DNA of 64,000 bases from Sanguinoderma infundibulare (taxonomy: Eukaryota > Basidiomycota > Agaricomycetes > Polyporales > Polyporaceae), in contig JAVLRN010000002.1 of the NCBI GenBank assembly GCA_032821775.1, positions 1,550,001-1,614,000 of the forward strand, written 5' to 3'. Position numbers and translations under genes: made by a program. Below the pieces are notes generated by a model. The model was given only the letters and a program-made list of their open reading frames with translations. It was not told the DNA's origin and searched no databases. Of this stretch, positions 22,539 to 34,735 are shown piece after piece. Positions within the stretch are counted from its first letter, which is position 1. Each line of letters starts with the position of its first letter.

Positions 22539-25500
22539 ATGAACGTACGCCCGCTTGCCATCCATCCACAATCTCTGCTGCTAACGCCTCCGACGTCCAG
22601 AACCTCCTCAGGACTCTCACCGCGAGCCAAGTCAAATCCGCGTTACCGGAATCCGAGCTCAAGTTATTATTAAGCGCCGTTAAGGAGACCCGCGTAAGTG
22701 GCTGGCACAATATATCCACCGTCCCGCTCTGAACCCGTCGCAGAGGTCGTCCAGCGACCCTCAGAAGCTTGCAGATGCATTCTACGACTCTCTGGAGGGC
22801 CTCCTCCTTGACCTCCGCATGGTCACAATGGTGGGGCTGATTCCAGCCATGGTTAGCCTTCACGTGAGTTAATGCGCGTTCACGTTCATAGGACAATCGC
22901 GACGCGGAAGCCTTCTTGAAACCGGTGGCCAAGTCGGAGGTGCCTGATTATTATGAAAGTGCGTGTATGCGCGTTTGCCTTCGTTATCACGAGGCTAAGC
23001 GGCGACATAGTCATCACCAACCCGATGGACCTCCAGACCATGCTCAAGAAGGTCAAGCAACGGCACTACAAGTCCAAGAAGGAATTTAAGGATGACCTGG
23101 ACCTAATATGGTCGAACTGCTTTACGTATAATGCTACGGAGGTGAGTGATTCAGTTTCGCCACAACACAAGTCCCTGCGTATTTTGGAAGCGTTTGAAAG
23201 ACACGCGATTGCCTCTGTCGAGCTCCACGCTTTTCTCATCCATGTCATCTTTCCAAGCATGCTGCTCGTATGTCGCGCGCGGCGTATATCATGTTCGGTA
23301 ACTTATGACGATCACTCCGCACTTGGTTTCCTCCCGCGGTAGATCAGATCTTACATGCTGCAGGGAGCGTGTAATCGGACACAGTGTCGCTTTTCGCATC
23401 GCATCCTTCAGTGGAAGTCCATGTCATGCGTTCTCATCACTGTGTGCCATTTTGGCCTCCCGTTGCATGAGGCTGCGACGTCTCATGCGACGGCTATTTC
23501 GCTCGTAGATCCGAGTGCGAGTCCGAATGGCACGGTGACAGTTACTTACACCGTTCTGGTTAGCCCAGAGCATTTTGGCTAACGCGACGCGGCACCTAGG
23601 ACCATCCCCTGCGACAATGTGCTTCAAGGCTGAGGATGAAGTCAGAACGCCTCCTCAAGAACATAACAGACTACAGGGAGCGCACCGATCCCATCATCCC
23701 TGGCGAGGTGCCCGTCCGCGGCATCACCCCACGAGTCAACGGCATCACTCTCAACGGGACCTCCCGCCACTTCCCCGCGTCGACCTTCCGATCGCCCAGC
23801 CCAACGAAGCACAGCGCACCCCTGCCGGGCCAGTCGAAGAAGATCCAACGCGATACGACTTTCCCCGAGTCATCTGCGTTCGTCCGGACGCAGGCGGGCA
23901 TGACCGCCTTCCTGCAGTTGGAACAGGACGTCCACGAATACCTCTCACGCACACCTCTACCAGACGCCTCCGACCCTACAGTGCAACAGCTGAAGGAACG
24001 CCTATTGCGGTATGCGGTGCCTTCGGAAGACGTAGGAGATGTTGATGGGCCTCTGAGTACGCTGGATGGGGAGATTGGCGCGAAGCGGAAGTTGTGCGTG
24101 CGAGTCGGCGTTGCATGTCGAGCTGAACACTGACATCTACTAGGAACGGTTTCGTGGATGATCGACCCCGCAAGCGTGCGCGGACGCATAGTCTGAGTGC
24201 AGTTGACAGGGACGTCGCCGAGCTATGGTGGGACGTCATGCGCTCCGACGAGATGCTTGCCAACGGCCTACCTTCCCTCACCCGCCCCGTTTCCGACGAT
24301 ATCTCTGCTGCATCGCCACCAACAGCCATTACGGACCCTCCGCGGAATTCGACACGACGGAAGAAGAAAAAGAAGGAAGTGATCCCAACCAACACTATGC
24401 TGTACCATATGAATAACAACATTCGTACTCTGCGGAGAGTGCGTACGACGCACGCGAAGTTCACTGCGCTCAACCAGAGTATGGAAGAGAACGGCGGTGT
24501 CGCACAGCCTCCGGTGCACGATATTCACGAGGACCTCGACGATATACTTGATGAGCGACCGTGGCAGCCGATGGGGCGGGGGATTGACATGGGCGAGGAG
24601 CACGCGAATGACTGTTTGCATTGGATGGGGAGCAAAGTCCTCGAGCACGCTGGGTTTCAGGGGGCGTCGAGGATGACCATGGATGTGCTTGCGAGCGTCA
24701 CTGCAGAGTACTTGCAGAATGTTGGTCGGACAATCCGGTTCCTGTGCGATAAGCACGGGAATCAGATGACCGCCGAGGTGAGTTGTCGCACTGTCTTGTA
24801 GATTCGCTGGAGATCTGATGGGTAATTGTAGGAAATCATGCTGCACACGCTCTTCGAGAGTGGAGTCACGCAGATCAGCGATCTTGAACGGTACGTCAAG
24901 GACGACGTCGTACGCTATGGCGGTCGACTCGCAGAGCTTGAGAAGAAGCTAGGAAATGCGTACCGGGAGGCGGTCAGTGGTTATTTCATCGCCTGGTGAC
25001 AATCGTGTCTCACGCGTCTGGTTCAGACCACCGAGGAAGCTTGGGACGACGAAGCCCTATTCCGCATGGAAGAAGAGGAAGAAGGCGAATTCGTCATGTG
25101 CGTGCTTCGTGAGTTTGACTGTTACCTGTGCTTACACCGTCCACGTTCAGGGGCAACTTCGCGGAATCCTTCGGGGAAGACTTCTTCGGTCTCAAGGAGC
25201 TCGGTATCGCCGATGAGTTAGGGCTTTCGAGCCTCACTATACCCAAGCGGCTGCTCAAAGGGAAGAAGGGCGGCATCAAGGAGGATCCTTCAGCGTATGC
25301 GTTCTGTCGTATCGTCATTGACCGTCTTCTGATTTCCTTGTCGTTGTAGTGCGAAACCTCTGGAACCACCTCCACCCTTCCCACCGCCGCCGCCTTTTAT
25401 ACCCCTAGATTCGACCACCATCGACAACCAAATTGGTTTACTCAAGCCCTTCTATCAGTCTCGCGTTACCGACATCTCCTCCGCACTCGTCGCCCCACCC

Positions 25501-26013
25501 CCAGGCCAAGCGGCCCCCGGTCTTACAGACGGGGCCATTGTCAATGGCCTTTCCACCCCCGTCCCCTTCGCCCCTGTTCCATCTGCTTCCTTCCCTGCAA
25601 CCTTCCTCCCTTCCATCCCCGCCAACCCCGCCTCCATTGACCCCTCCGCCCAAGTCGGCCCGCCTGAAGTTTGCCAGGTCATCACCCTGCCAGACGACGC
25701 GCCCAGCTTCGTGCACACCAAGATTGGACCCCTCGGGACGATCAACAAGGCCGCGCCTGCTGCAAGCACGGCAAAGAAGAAGAGCAAGGCCAAACCTTCT
25801 GCGCCCGCGGCTGGGACAGCTCCCCCCGTTGGGATGGATGTGGACGGTCTTGGGGCACCCGCTACGCCTGTGCCGCTTCCTCCGCCTCCGCTGATGCACT
25901 CGTCGAGCACCGGAGGACTGGGCGAGTCGAAGAAGGGCAAGGGCACGAGCACGCCAAGCAAGAAGAAGGCGAAGGTTGAGCCTTTCCCGCCTGTCGTCAT
26001 GGCGAGCGCTTGA
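22539..26013 (+). CDS. SPT7: SAGA complex subunit Spt7: bromodomain plus histone fold
   Basis: CDS join(22539..22544, 22601..22693, 22744..22830, 22892..22958, 23011..23141, 23600..24093, 24144..24777, 24832..24972, 25027..25097, 25151..25294, 25350..26013), 843 aa. Exon 1 is two codons (Met-Asn), giving [20 protein letters not shown] bromodomain at about 63-150 has [16 protein letters not shown] and [20 protein letters not shown] basic/acidic middle carries nuclear signals ([17 protein letters not shown]). A histone-fold module at about 455-545 contains [15 protein letters not shown] and [19 protein letters not shown], which in Spt7 pairs with the Taf10-type fold. The tail is Pro/Ala-rich with a KKKAKVE signal. 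The intron before exon 6 is 458 nt, unusual here. Confident from domain order. Confidence 0.9.
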
Positions 26014-26681
26014 CAACTTGCTGGGTCGCTGTTGTGCAATCGTGTATGTATTGTTTTCGGGACTGGACGTCTATGGTTGGATCATACTGTATCTGTATCA
26101 TTATCGTATATTGACGCTTTGCACCTGGAGTACGGTCGTCGACAGGGCCATACCACCACGCTGTGAGGTCTCCGCCTTCAGGAACGCAATGGTGGTAGCA
26201 AATCTATTACAGGGAGAACCACAGTACGCCAGTATGCGCATCGGATATCAGTCCTTCCCAAACGATGCATCGTAGAAGTTGATCAAGAACCTCGTGGCAG
26301 TATCGTGCTCTTTCGACCTGGAAGCTTAAAGCTGCCATGTCACGCCGTTCGAGCGTGTTCAAGTCATTTCGCGCTATTGGAGTCTTCTAAGGATAAGGCT
26401 GGGCCTTTGCGTGTCGGCTGCATTGCCGTTGCACGTTTAAGTTTCGCATAGTAGCTAACTGCCTTGTTCTGCACCCACACCGCGCTCACAAGACCCGAAT
26501 CACCTCCCATGGATCTGTTTGTCTCCACGAGGCTGATGTTCTGTCGGACATCGAACTTGGGATCCTCCCGTTTTATAGGCCTTCTGCCATGTCGTAGCGG
26601 ATCCCAGCTTGAAGGTCCTTCTGTCCCCTAGCCTACGCAGGTTTCTCTATCTCGCCGAGTCGCCCTATCCTGCACCCCAAC
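26014..26681. other. Intergenic
   Basis: 668 bp: SPT7 3' flank and the promoter of the M-like gene. A TTTTATAGGC near 26570-26580, about 110 bp before the next start, is TATA-like. Confidence 0.4.
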
Positions 26682-27370
26682 ATGGTGTCCGCCTTCGATC
26701 TGTACATGACAGTCGTCTTCATCGTCGGGCTATGGGCTGTGCTCCCCCTCTTCTGGATGCTCGTCCACACACAACGCCCCGCAAACAGGACGCACGCCCT
26801 CAGTGTCGCACTGCGAGACGCCGACGAAGTCTTCCAGATTTGCGTTGAGGGTGCGCTTGTGGACGGGGCGACCGCCGCTGATCTTCGTGCCCAATTGATG
26901 GCGTGAGTTGCTGTGACCTCTCAGCACCTCCTCGGTCCGTCGCTGACATCATCCTCATGTACAGACTTCACGCGCGGGCGGAGATCCTCCGTCTACGCGC
27001 CTTCCAAGCGGCCACCTGGCGCGAGGAACTCGTCAGCATGCTTCGCGGTCTCTCGCGCGAGATGACATGCCTCATCCGGGACGTCAAGGCTCTCCGTGCC
27101 CGTATCTCTGTAAGCCTCGTCCTTATTCTCTCATCGTGTCTTAAAGTATAAACTTTAGCACTATAGGCCATCGGCTACGTCGAGCTCCAGAACGTGCAGC
27201 TCCGCACGGTCGACGGGAAGGAAGTTGCACAACTTCCTTGGGAGCAAACGCACGGCTTCATCGCGATGCCTGCACTTGCCTCCAACATGGCTCCCACTGC
27301 GAGGGCCGTTCCCGTCGATTTTGGTAACGTCGGTAACCCCAAAGAGAACGCCCTTCCCGTTACGGTATAG
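26682..27370 (+). CDS. M-like single-pass membrane protein (distant member of module-2 M family)
   Basis: CDS join(26682..26902, 26965..27109, 27167..27370), 189 aa. Exon 1 has one hydrophobic helix (about residues 9-28, VVFIVGLWAVLPLFWML) right after a short N-terminus. Exon 2 is 145 nt, exactly as in the two M genes, and encodes a comparable charged helix (RLRAFQAATWREELVSMLRG, then LRARIS before the junction). Exon 3 differs and is shorter, ending in ENALPVTV. No kinase lies next to it. Shared intron position and phase argue for common descent despite low sequence identity. Function unknown. Confidence 0.7.
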
Positions 27371-27785
27371 ACGCGCCTGAAGCGGGTGATCTATGTGCCA
27401 CTCATCGCTCGGTTTTCGCCTGTCTTCATCCCAGCGGGGCGAACTCGATATCTGCGTTCTAGCATCCTCGAGTAGTTGTGTCTCAATCTTGTATTTGATA
27501 CTATGGCTATCTTCGCGTGTTACATTTTTAAGTATCCATCGTTCATTGCGCACATCAGCACTAGCAACGTCCACTAGTCACCTTCAGTAGGCATTGCATT
27601 TCATATCTTCTGGTTGCGGAAAGCCGTCATAAGTCCATGCATTGCACGTCGAAGATAAAACACTAACGTTCATGATTGAGACGCGGGACAACATTCCTCC
27701 GTATCTAGTTAGAGCTGCTGTCAGTAGACTCGAACCCAAACGGATCAGAGATAGGCATCCCTACCGCCAAAGGTCATATATCCCG
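27371..27785. other. Intergenic between convergent genes
   Basis: 415 bp of 3' flank for both neighbours. Nothing else seen. Confidence 0.4.
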
Positions 27786-29850
27786 TCAGGACGAAGGTCT
27801 GGTTTCACATAGGTGCACCGCTGCAGACCAAAGCCATAAGCACCCCATACGCCGCGGATAGAGACGAACGCAGGCGCACCTCCCATATGGCGGCCTGTCC
27901 CTTCTCCACCAATACTTCGGCTCCACAATCCCGAACTTAATGTCATACACCCATTGTTTGATATGCCGCACCTCCACGTCCGCCCCGTCTTGCTTCAGCG
28001 CTCGCTGCACCTCAGCCCACTCCTCGTCCGCTTCAGGATCCTCCGCGTCCTTGACGGCTCGCACGACGATCAGCCGCAGGCCGAGACGCGCGACGGTCTC
28101 CGAGAGCGTCGCGGCGTCCGTCGCGGCCAGAACGCACTTGACCAGCACGACGGTCGTGAGCTCAGGGAGGGGATTCATACTCGTACTCGGACCTGGGCCA
28201 CTCGCGCTGCCAAGTAACGCATTCAGCACGTCTGCAGGCGACGGGCACTTGTGGAGCACAAGCGTGCGTAGGTTAGGCATCGCCTGCGCAAGTTCCTCGA
28301 GGAGCGGGTCCGTGGGCGGAACGTGGTCCAGGCGGAGGACGTGCAGGTCGGCGAACGGCGCATAGTGGCGGAACATCGAGTGCAGGAGATTGTCGAAGGC
28401 TGTTTGGGTGAGGGTATCGGCGTCGAAGCTAGATCCCCTGATGTTCCTGTATTCGGCGTTGAAGTGCAGGGACGGTAGACGCTCCTCAATATCCATGTAG
28501 GCTTCGTGCGAAGACCGGTCGTTCGTCGTAACCCACCTAGCGAACGCGTCGTCAAGCGTGTCGAGGCTCCCGGAGATGCGGTGGTAGTGGCAGCGGCGGA
28601 TGTTGATGGACTGCAAGCGCGTGAGGAGGGGAAACGTGTCGGAAGCGGGGAGCTCAAGTAGCAGTGTCTTGTCGATGGCATCGATAGGGCGCGTGTCGGT
28701 GGTGCCGTAGTCACCGCCGAGTTCGCTGCGCCACCGGTGTGCGATGACTTCGACAGATTTTAGGGTCATCGGTGATGTCCGGAGGTGGCGGAGAAGAAGC
28801 GAGGCCTTTTGTGTAGCCATGACCAGGCTGAGCAAGCGGAGCCGAGGGAGATGAATAGGCTGAGTTGCAGCCTCGCGCGGAAGAAGGACCTCATTGGCAG
28901 ACGCTGGAGGATCCTTCAGCATGAGTACCTCGAGGTTTGGAGAACCCCGGAGCGCGTCGAGAAGTGGCCCGTCGCGAGGCCCGACAAACTTGCGCTTAGT
29001 GTCGGGGCATTGCGACATGAGCCTCAGGAATCTGAGGTTACGGTAGCACTGTGGGGAGTACGGGAATCGTACGTCATGCAGGGTCAATGCCCTCAACTTG
29101 TCCACTCGTCCTGTTATCGGAGGGGCGAGGATGTCGTCGACCATCACGGTGTGTACTTGAAGATCCAACGCACGCAAGACTGGCCAGTGCTTGTCGAGCC
29201 AAACGTTCTTTTTCTGGCCGGGAATTTCGGAAAGCAGAACATCAAGGCGCTCGATGTCCTGTGCGTTCGCAAAGATGACCTTCCGAACTCGCCGCTCGTC
29301 GTCGTGGTTGATGTGGACCCAGAGCGGATGGTCGCGGGCGTATTTGATGGCCCGAGCGATACCGTGCCGCGGATAATGGCGTGCGTTGAACTCGGCCCAG
29401 AACTGCGGACGGGCCATGCAGAGGTCGCGCCAGCGGTGGCAGATCTCGATGACGTTCAGCTTCTCCTCGAGCTCGCGTTCGCATGCGTGGTCGAAGATGG
29501 AAAGAAGAAGGTCGTCCGGGAGGCTGTTGATGTTGACGAGCGAGTTGCGGAATCGGTCAAGCATCCCCGCCGCTCGGTTGACTGTCGCGTTCATCGTCTC
29601 TCGACCTTTCTGCAACTGGCGGGACAAGCGGTCGAGGACCGCTAGCGCGTGCATATCGTTCTTAGCTTTAGGGCTGCATTACGGGATGTGAACAACACCT
29701 GTCTAAACAATGAATCGGAACGCACGTGTGGTGACTGGGAGTCTGGGCCCGCACGAAGTTGGCGACGTATTCTTCAATTGCTTGAGTATGGCGGAGTAGA
29801 TCATCTTGCAAGAGAGCCAGCGCGGAGGAGACACCGTTGGACGAGGACAT
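27786..29850 (-). CDS. F-box protein with LRR-like array (family copy 2)
   Basis: CDS complement(27786..29673, 29726..29850), 670 aa. Exon 1 encodes a coiled-coil-like leader (LLQDDLLRHTQAIEEYVANF) as in the 7.4-kb paralogue. Exon 2 opens with a basic helix and the F-box NINSLPDDLLLSIFDHA then VIEICHRWRDLCMARPQFWA. LRR-like repeats follow (LRALTLHDVRFPY, LRFLRLMSQCP, LEVLMLKDPP, LRTLVLHKCPSP). Predicted SCF substrate receptor with unknown target. The last about 60 residues are not conserved with the paralogues, so the true 3' end could be altered by an unseen intron. Confidence 0.84.
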
Positions 29851-31142
29851 GGCGGAAGTCTCTGTCCAAGCCGTTCAGGCTGTCCTTGGGTCTGGAACGC
29901 GCCAACACGCGGGAGAAAGACGTCAGCCGGTACTGACAATCGTCGGCCATTTCCGAGGGGGTCTTGTTCTCCTGGTGCACCCCATCAGAGGGGATCAGAG
30001 GGTCATGGTACTTCACAGGTTCAACTTGAAGGTTTACGCAGTGCGCACGAAGGGCTAAATGTTTTCCAGAACGATGGTTTGCGGGATAGAAACCAGGTAA
30101 TTAATCAGTCCACCTTATAGAGTACTGTATCGTCGACGTGGAAAAGCGCCATGAATCGGAACACTTACCTCAAACGAACTCCAGCCATCGTGACACCACA
30201 AGGCGGGTGTGTGTATCCAACATCCAACATTCGGAACAGGGTGTCGATGGAATAGTCAAGGAACAGTGTCAAAAACAAGGTTGACGCATAGGCCGGTGAA
30301 GAAGTGGGAAGCCAAACAGTTGCAAACACCACCAAATCCTCGACCATGATGGAAGTATGTATGCAGTGGAAGCCGTTCCTTGGCACCCACTCCCCCACCG
30401 TGAACTTAAAGCTTAACCTCGTCTCCACAAATGACAATACTCTTCTCCCTCATGGCGGAAAGAGATGCTGCAGTCCGCATGGACCCACGCGAAAGCACCT
30501 CGGCTACTCGTGCCTTATTGCAGGCTGCAAAGGAGAACTTGAAATTGAAACAGCCACTGGCGAAGGATTGACTACCATCACTCTGTCAATTTATACGTCT
30601 TTCAAGTTGTGAGTCTGTCGTCGATCTTCGTCTCTGGGGTCATGCCAAGCGATGATCCATTTCCAAGTTTCTCCCCCCAAGTGAATGTCTATGGGATGGT
30701 GGAAAGCACGCGGAGAACCCTCCGACAGGTCCTTTCGCGAAGTGAAACAGGGAGACTATTGGTGGTGGCCCAGCGTGCAATCTGTTCATAGAACGCGAGC
30801 GGAGATGCAGAGACTGGTGAGTCGTCGTGTCGAGAGCTCGGTTCCCAAAGAATGAGCCCCGTGGTCGATATGGTGCGCTGTCCATGCTCCTACGATGACT
30901 CTCAGAGCATTACACACCCATCAGAGGCAAGGGTTGCAGGCGTTGCGCATGGCTCGTCTCGACCGTTTTCTCTACGTTGCATGTAATCTCGGCTCGCAGC
31001 GGCGCATCGCCAGCATGTGGTGGTTGAAACAATCTGGGGTATTCGGACCGTAGGTACATCGAAAGTCCGAGACATAAATGAGTGTACGGGATACTTACGC
31101 GCCAGCGCGTCGGTGCCCACTTCATGACTCCCAATACTGGCG
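29851..31142. repeat. Degenerate upstream flank shared with the module-1 copies
   Basis: No gene supported. Stretches at about 30200-30260 and 30600-31100 are clearly related to 38050-38110 and 38310-38710 and, inverted, to 46100-46490. Examples of shared pieces are GACAGGTCCTTTCGCGAAGT and CAGAGACTGGTGAGTCGTC. This is the outer part of the duplicated module-1 unit. Open frames are not conserved between copies, so I read it as non-coding. Confidence 0.55.
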
Positions 31143-32343
31143 TCACTCCACCAGCAGCACCGCGAACTTGTTCACCAGCTTCTCAGTGACGCTGGTTTTG
31201 TTCTGAGCCGACTTAATCGAATTGGTGTCAGCCTCAACCTTCCGTGCAACGATCGGTCAGTGCCCAGCTGCGCTCAGTTTGGATCAGAAGGACTTTACCT
31301 TTGGTCGTTGGGGCTCGCGCTCTCTCCAATTACCATCAATGTTGCCGCTAGGGCGTTGAGGGAATGTTGGACGGTTGCGTCCTCGGTTGCCAGTTGCCCT
31401 ACTGGTAATGGTAGCAAGCGAGGCGCTCGATGCACCAGCAGCCTGGGACGTCCTAGTTGTCAGGCTGGGCAAGCGAACACGGTGGCTTGAGACTCACAGA
31501 GAAGCGCTTCCTGTCTTTGGCGTGTTCCTGGTCCGCGTTGGTCAGTCGCACTCGCTTGACCATGAGGGTATGCGCCATTGCACTCACTTTGAGTTCCCTC
31601 TCGAACTCCGCCGCCAACTCCGGTTTCTCGCGGCACAAGGTGTGCCAAATTTCCATTCGTCTCTCGCACTCTTCCTTCAGAAACTGCATCGCAGCTCTCC
31701 CGAAAACGTAAGGAACTGTTCCTTTCGGACCGCCTACAGCCCATGAACGCTCTCGTTTTCGCTTGCATCGGAACTGCCATGCGATGACATAACTGTTTGA
31801 CTCCTCCATCTCTGGTAGCGAGTGCAAGTGAGAGAGGTCATCCGGGAGGATGTCGTCGTGGGTGGTGTCGGGGACAGAGATGTCTTGGTTGATGTCGTTA
31901 TGGGATTCATCGGGGACGGAGATGTCTTGGTTGATGTCGTCATGGGGTTCATTGGGGACGGCGAGGTGTTGGAGGATGTCGTCGTGGGGTGCGACGCGGA
32001 CAGAGAAGAGTCGGAAGATGCGGGGGAGAGTCCAGAGAGGTCGCTTTTTCCAACGCGTACCGAGACATACCAGTATTCCCCGTGGGTCGTCCTTTTGGTC
32101 TTTCATGACGATTGCGGGGCGAGGGTTGTCGATTACGTCGTCGGTATTCGTGATGCTGAAGAAGGATTGGCGTGACCTTGCGTACGCTGTGTGGCCAAGG
32201 TTGGAGGAACAGAGGATGTCGTAGATCGGGGTGTAAACAGATTCCTTCACGCTGTAGATGTCGCCTCGGACGTATTCATATCCCCGGCGGCGTTGAATAG
32301 GCAAATCGAGCCCTGGGGACGAGCAGCCGACACAGTTAGCCAT
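31143..32343 (-). CDS. Module-1 protein X, copy 1: RPAI-motif orphan protein
   Basis: CDS complement(31143..31238, 31299..31442, 31498..31527, 31588..32343), 341 aa. The start is ATG 32343 (MANCVGCSSPG), aligned with the CxxC start of copies 2 and 3. The N-terminal domain has YVRGDIYSVKESVYTPIYDI, PRPAIVMKD, ILVCLGT and RLFSVRVAP, then HLHSLPEMEESNSYVIAWQF and GGPKGTVPYVFG. This copy carries about three 15-residue acidic repeats (HDDINQDISVPDE type, DNA about 31850-31992) missing from copies 2 and 3. The tail is basic, with one WREREPQRPK unit. It resembles an agaricomycete orphan family I know only as hypothetical proteins. A MazF/PemK-like barrel is a guess. Confidence 0.72.
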
Positions 32344-32447
32344 GATGTGGTAGCAGTGTATGTGGATGGGGAGATTGGTCAGGAACCGGCCTGACGCGTA
32401 AAGGAGAGTATGAGAGCGCGGGCACAAATGGAATTTGGGCGAAGTGT

Positions 32448-32492
32448 CCTTGGGCATGGTCCATATGTACTGGATCGCTCAGTGCATTGCAC
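32448..32492. promoter_or_regulatory. 45-bp block conserved in all three module-1 promoters (copy 1)
   Basis: Core CATATGTACT followed by ATCGCTCAGTGCATTGCAC. It is nearly unchanged in the three copies, within the divergent X/Y intergenic region (32344-32925). That region also has a TTTTATACCGC TATA-like element about 75 bp before the Y start. Candidate shared upstream activating site; retention could also just reflect recent copying. Confidence 0.55.
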
Positions 32493-32925
32493 TCGCTGGA
32501 TTTCTGAATCGTTCGGACCTCTGCCTTCACTTAAGGTTCACGTTTTGAGAACGATACAACGCTCTACATTACACTGCCGGGCAAGCACCCGGACTCGCCG
32601 GATCACCAGGGCATGGCGGGGGCGGGTTTGCTGTCGCGGCCGGAGCAAACTTGAATAACAAGCATGGATACAACCGAAAGACTTGGAATGCTTGACAGGT
32701 TGACAGCTCGACAAATGCACTAGCGTCAAAGCATTCATATCCCAAAGGCTCTCAATCGCTCGTCCCGGGCCTGATACCAGGCAGTGGCTGTCCTTTGTGG
32801 CATTGTTGTTGTGTTCCTGTCAATTTCGGCTGGGGCCGAAGGAACTTGCTTTTATACCGCCCCTCGTCTGTTCGAACCCCTGCCATCCTCTCCCCTCCCA
32901 GTGAAGCCTGCTCTGTGTTTCCGCC

Positions 32926-34057
32926 ATGCCTAGTGTCTTCTGTCCTGCCCTCGGTATTTACGCAGCAATCCGTATGGATCCCGCAGCGATGGTACCCCAT
33001 CTCGATGCACGAGCGCAGGAAGAGGCTCGACAACTCAATCCGAAGACGTACCTGGTGTACCTGGAATTTGTACGTTCCCTTTTGTGCGGCCCGTCCAACC
33101 TTCGCTTATATTCCATCCTCACAGGGATTGGCACTGCCGTTCCCAGGAAAACCTTGGTACGGCTATAGTATGCAGCCTGTCGGGCCCTCCCTGCGCGCCG
33201 GCGACGAGACCATATGCGTTCCGATCTTCCCGAACAAAGCGCACCCCACCGGCCGTCGTCCAGTCCATGCAAAACCCGCTTTTCCGTACGAAAATTGCTA
33301 CCACTGGGCGGGGACGGACATGGACGTGCGCGTACATGCGAGGGAGGAGGGGTTCGACCACGAACGCGCCGTCAGATTGCCCGCCGGGGAATGGGTCGAC
33401 ATGACTTGCCCTGAAGATGAAGACATGGACCACGCAGGATGCGGAGAGCCAGCCCGAGAACAGGCTTCGCCTGGTCCCGATCCGATGACAGGCCCTGCAA
33501 AGAGCGGACCGCCACCGCCGGACGAGGTTGACATCTTCGAGGAACCGGAGGATTTGGAGGACCCCGAGTATCTGCCGCTGGTTCATCTCTGGGTCGATCT
33601 CCCTGCCAACCTCAGGCAGGAGGACATCGGTGACCCCACAGACTTGTATCGGGAGCGGTACGCGATCATGAGGTGAGTCCCATACTGCCACCGCACCTCG
33701 TTTGTTTGTGACAACTGACTTCTTCTCAGCATCATCAAGAACGCTCACGCGCGGGATCCGGACCTTCCGACTCTGAGGGAGCTCATGGCCGCTGACGAGG
33801 ACCCTTCCCTCAGTGGCTCGGATTCGCAGAGCGACTTCGGCGATGTGTACAGCGAGGACGCCGCTGATGACCGCGACGAAGACTTGGAGCAGTCGGAGGA
33901 CGAGCCCCGAAAGCCAAAACGTGCGTGTATCATGCATTTCCTACACAAGAAATTATCTGACATAGGAACAGGGCTCCGTCCGTTGAAGCTCCTTCGAAAG
34001 TTTCGCGCGAAGGTGCGCGGCGTGTTCCGGATGCCGTACGTTCCCGTCTGGCCTTAG
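32926..34057 (+). CDS. Module-1 protein Y, copy 1: orphan protein with acidic middle and basic tail
   Basis: CDS join(32926..33069, 33125..33672, 33730..34057), 339 aa. Exon 1 is a helical 48-residue segment (HLDARAQEEARQLNPKTYL). Exon 2 holds the best conserved core: PWYGY, CVPIFPNKAHP, FPYENCYHWAG, RVHAREEGFDHERA, RLPAGEWVDM, then an acidic linker and LPLVHLWVDLPANL. Exon 3 joins an acidic stretch to a basic C-terminus (KLSDIGTGLRPLKLLRKF, RMPYVPVWP). Same three-exon layout in copies 2 and 3. I do not recognise a known domain and assign no function. It is always divergent from X. Confidence 0.75.
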
Positions 34058-34735
34058 TTGGCACTTGCATAACTATGTGCACACTCGTTTGCTCAGTATT
34101 CTACACGACGCACTGTCTGCTATTCTAATTCTCCCCCTCGTTTTGGACACTGTCGCATTGGACGGACGTGCTGAACGAACTCGGAGTATGGGTCAGTACC
34201 TTGTGAGAGCGCTGTCGTAATGATCAGGCAGGCAGCTTCTACTTTAGGTCGTTTGCCTAGATTCTCTGAGGCGTCGTTACGCGCGGGCTAAAGGGAGATA
34301 GTACACAGTTAAAGGAGCTATTCGCCTCGGCCCGTGGCTGCCACACGCCGTTTTAATGGTGGCAGAAGACGGTGTGCCACTCGCCGTGTTCATGGTGGAT
34401 GCATCATGACGCGGCTTGGAATCGCGGGTACCTCCGATGCCGCATCCCATGCACTGGCGAGCGCAGAGAAGGCTTCCGAACCGTACGCTACCAACGCGCC
34501 GTTTCTTGAAGCTCGGGTAAAATACAACGGATAGGTACTTATATCGCCATACGTGGAAACGGTGAAGACTACATACACTAGGTAACTTGGTAACGGTGAG
34601 CACGATTCAAAGTCCCACTTGCGGGACAAAACAGTCGTACCTACAATACACGATAATGCTGGTCGTAGGGATACAGAAGTTAGACGAAAATCCCTCAAAG
34701 AACATACAGACGGGGCACTCACACAGCAAGAGTAG
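34058..34735. repeat. Junction between module-1 copy 1 and module-2 copy B
   Basis: No gene. About 34080-34180 matches the 3' flanks of the other Y genes (ACTCGTTTGCTCAGTATTCT shared with copy 3, inverted near 42960). About 34320-34480 matches, inverted, the 3' flank of kinase A at 18540-18690. The two duplicated units therefore abut here. Confidence 0.6.

Noticed and set aside
27714..27780. A GGGTTCGAGTC-like T-loop on the minus strand suggesting a tRNA
   Set aside because: The stem bases on each side do not pair and no D-arm or acceptor stem can be built.
30165..30437. Hydrophobic minus-strand frame upstream of X1
   Set aside because: The homologous DNA at 38050-38280 does not conserve the reading frame.
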